NCBI GenBank assembly: GCA_964646755.1
Contig: CAZYIE010000025.1
Span: 1-52,055, forward strand
Length of the DNA: 52,055 nt
DNA from: MVRV01 sp964646755
GTDB lineage: Bacteria > Desulfobacterota > Syntrophia > Syntrophales > Smithellaceae
Direction: 5' to 3'
Both the position numbers and the translations under genes were made by a program. The notes beneath the pieces are model-generated. The model had not been told where the DNA came from. It saw only the letters and a program-made list of their open reading frames with translations, and did no database searches. Positions 51,388 through 52,055 of the stretch are shown in pieces; positions within the stretch are counted from its first letter, which is position 1, and each line of letters begins with the position of its first letter.

Positions 51388-51537
51388 TTACTTTGTTTCC
51401 CTGTGCAACTTGTGTCCCCGGCAAAACTTGCAGTATTTCTTCATCTCCAAGCGGTTTTGCATGGTACGCTTATTTTTTGTCGTCGTGTAATTTCTTTGCT
51501 TGCATTCCGTGCAAGCTAAAATAATATTGTTCCGCAT
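51388..51537 (-). CDS. rpmG: 50S ribosomal protein L33, zinc-binding form
   Basis: The 49 residues, MRNNIILACTECKQRNYTTT onward, contain two Cys pairs (ACTEC and YCKFC) that bind zinc, the C+ form. RTMQNRLEMKKYCKF and GHKLHRETK complete the family pattern. It starts at ATG 51537 with GGGAGAG upstream. It lies between tRNA-Thr(GGU) and tRNA-Trp, where rpmG commonly precedes secE. Confidence 0.96.
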   Translation of the reverse strand: MRNNIILACTECKQRNYTTTKNKRTMQNRLEMKKYCKFCRGHKLHRETK

Positions 51538-51581
51538 AACTCTCCCTTAAGCCGTTGTCAAACAATAACTATAACATCGTA

Positions 51582-51676
51582 ACCGGCATACCGGCATAAG
51601 GGGCCATAACAAAATTATCTTGCCATAACCTGAAGGTCACAAGACCCTCATGGGTGGTCATTTCGTAACGGCCCCT
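51582..51676 (-). other. Structured gap between tRNA-Thr and rpmG
   Basis: The 142 bases from rpmG to tRNA-Thr hold no gene. AGGGGCC (51599-51605) pairs with GGCCCCT (51670-51676) around a 64-base loop containing a smaller ACCC/GGGT hairpin. ACCGGCAT is repeated in tandem at 51582-51597. In E. coli this is where tufB lies. The element may be a leader for rpmG-secE-nusG; I cannot name its class. Confidence 0.4.
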
Positions 51677-51679
51677 AAC

Positions 51680-51755
51680 TGGAGCCCACGACCAGGATTG
51701 AACTGGTGACCTCATCCTTACCAAGGATGTGCTCTACCAACTGAGCTACGTGGGC
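51680..51755 (-). tRNA. tRNA-Thr (anticodon GGU)
   Basis: Cloverleaf with acceptor GCCCACG/CGTGGGC, D-arm with AGTTGGTA, anticodon loop TTGGTAA (GGU), T-arm CCAGTTCAATCCTGG, discriminator T and an encoded CCA. It is the counterpart of E. coli thrT and is the last of the four tRNA genes before rpmG. Confidence 0.97.
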
Positions 51756-51799
51756 GTAATTGCTGAGGCTTTTAGCCTCCATTTAAACTAAAAAACGCT

Positions 51800-51875
51800 T
51801 GGAGCGGGAAACGGGATTCGAACCCGCGACCCTCAGCTTGGAAGGCTGACGCTCTAGCCACTGAGCTACTCCCGC
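51800..51875 (-). tRNA. tRNA-Gly (anticodon UCC)
   Basis: Cloverleaf with acceptor GCGGGAG paired to TTCCCGC through a G-T pair, anticodon loop CTTCCAA (UCC), T-arm GCGGGTTCGAATCCCGT, and encoded CCA. It is the counterpart of E. coli glyT, between tRNA-Tyr and tRNA-Thr(GGU). Confidence 0.96.
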
Positions 51876-51896
51876 TAATTTGCCCTTCAAAAATTC

Positions 51897-51981
<85 letters not shown>

Positions 51982-52003
51982 AGCCTATAATTTATATCGG
52001 AAC

Positions 52004-52055
52004 TGGAGCTGGCGATGGGACTCGAACCCGCAACCTGCTGATTACAAATCAGCTG
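52004..52055 (-). tRNA. tRNA-Thr (anticodon UGU), 3' part
   Basis: The 5' part lies beyond the window. Visible are the anticodon arm CTGATTTGTAATCAG (UGU), T-arm GCGGGTTCGAGTCCCAT, acceptor half CGCCAGC, discriminator T and CCA. The order Thr(UGU)-Tyr-Gly-Thr(GGU) matches the E. coli thrU-tyrU-glyT-thrT cluster. Confidence 0.93.

Noticed and set aside
51582..51597. Tandem ACCGGCAT as a CRISPR or integration site
   Set aside because: Only two 8-base copies, no spacers, no integrase, and no duplicated tRNA 3' end nearby.
51541..51679. Remnant of tufB
   Set aside because: No frame matches EF-Tu sequence; the stretch looks like structured RNA instead.

Overview
The window looks like a chromosomal segment of a Gram-negative, probably anaerobic bacterium of the former Deltaproteobacteria (Desulfobacterota). 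A Syntrophus/Smithella/Geobacter-like lineage is my best guess. It rests on gene order and on the character of the SecY, RpoB and two-component proteins, not on a database search. A periplasmic PstS with a signal peptide and an outer-membrane porin imply two membranes. I see no insertion sequence, prophage, CRISPR array or rRNA gene.

Bases 1-11056 are the less ordinary part. They hold the start of an outer-membrane porin (minus strand), an EAL-CBS-GGDEF cyclic-di-GMP protein, a membrane-anchored alpha/beta hydrolase (minus strand), and a tightly packed plus-strand run: an unrecognised 817-residue protein, a phosphatidylserine decarboxylase, a DksA/TraR-type zinc-finger protein, an Lgt-like membrane enzyme and a CBS-histidine kinase-receiver hybrid. 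The porin, the EAL-CBS-GGDEF gene and the unknown-psd run are each preceded by 7-base half-sites repeated every 11 bases, closely resembling Pho boxes. The pstS promoter carries the same architecture. I therefore read this region as a Pho regulon that includes a candidate lipid-remodelling operon.

Bases 11068-18929 (minus strand) are the phosphate operon pstS-arsC-pstC-pstA-pstB-phoU-phoR-pyk. An arsenate reductase sits inside it and pyruvate kinase at its end. Bases 19170-21627 (plus strand) hold a dicluster ferredoxin-like protein, hypA, hypB and a membrane protein of unknown function. A PhoB-family response regulator (21655-22353) and a small EF-Tu-domain-2-like protein (22477-22737) follow on the minus strand.

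Bases 22857-52055 are one long minus-strand translation/transcription supercluster. In the direction of transcription it runs: tRNA-Thr(UGU), tRNA-Tyr, tRNA-Gly, tRNA-Thr(GGU), rpmG, tRNA-Trp, secE, nusG, rplKAJL, rpoBC, rpsLG, tuf, the S10 operon, the spc operon with secY-map-infA-rpmJ, and the alpha operon ending in rplQ and a strong terminator. fusA is missing between rpsG and tuf, adk between secY and map, and tufB next to the tRNA genes. Otherwise the region is conserved and intact.

Starts were chosen from Shine-Dalgarno spacing and family N-termini where several in-frame starts exist. Pho-box and operator assignments are pattern-based inference and have not been computed against a genome background.
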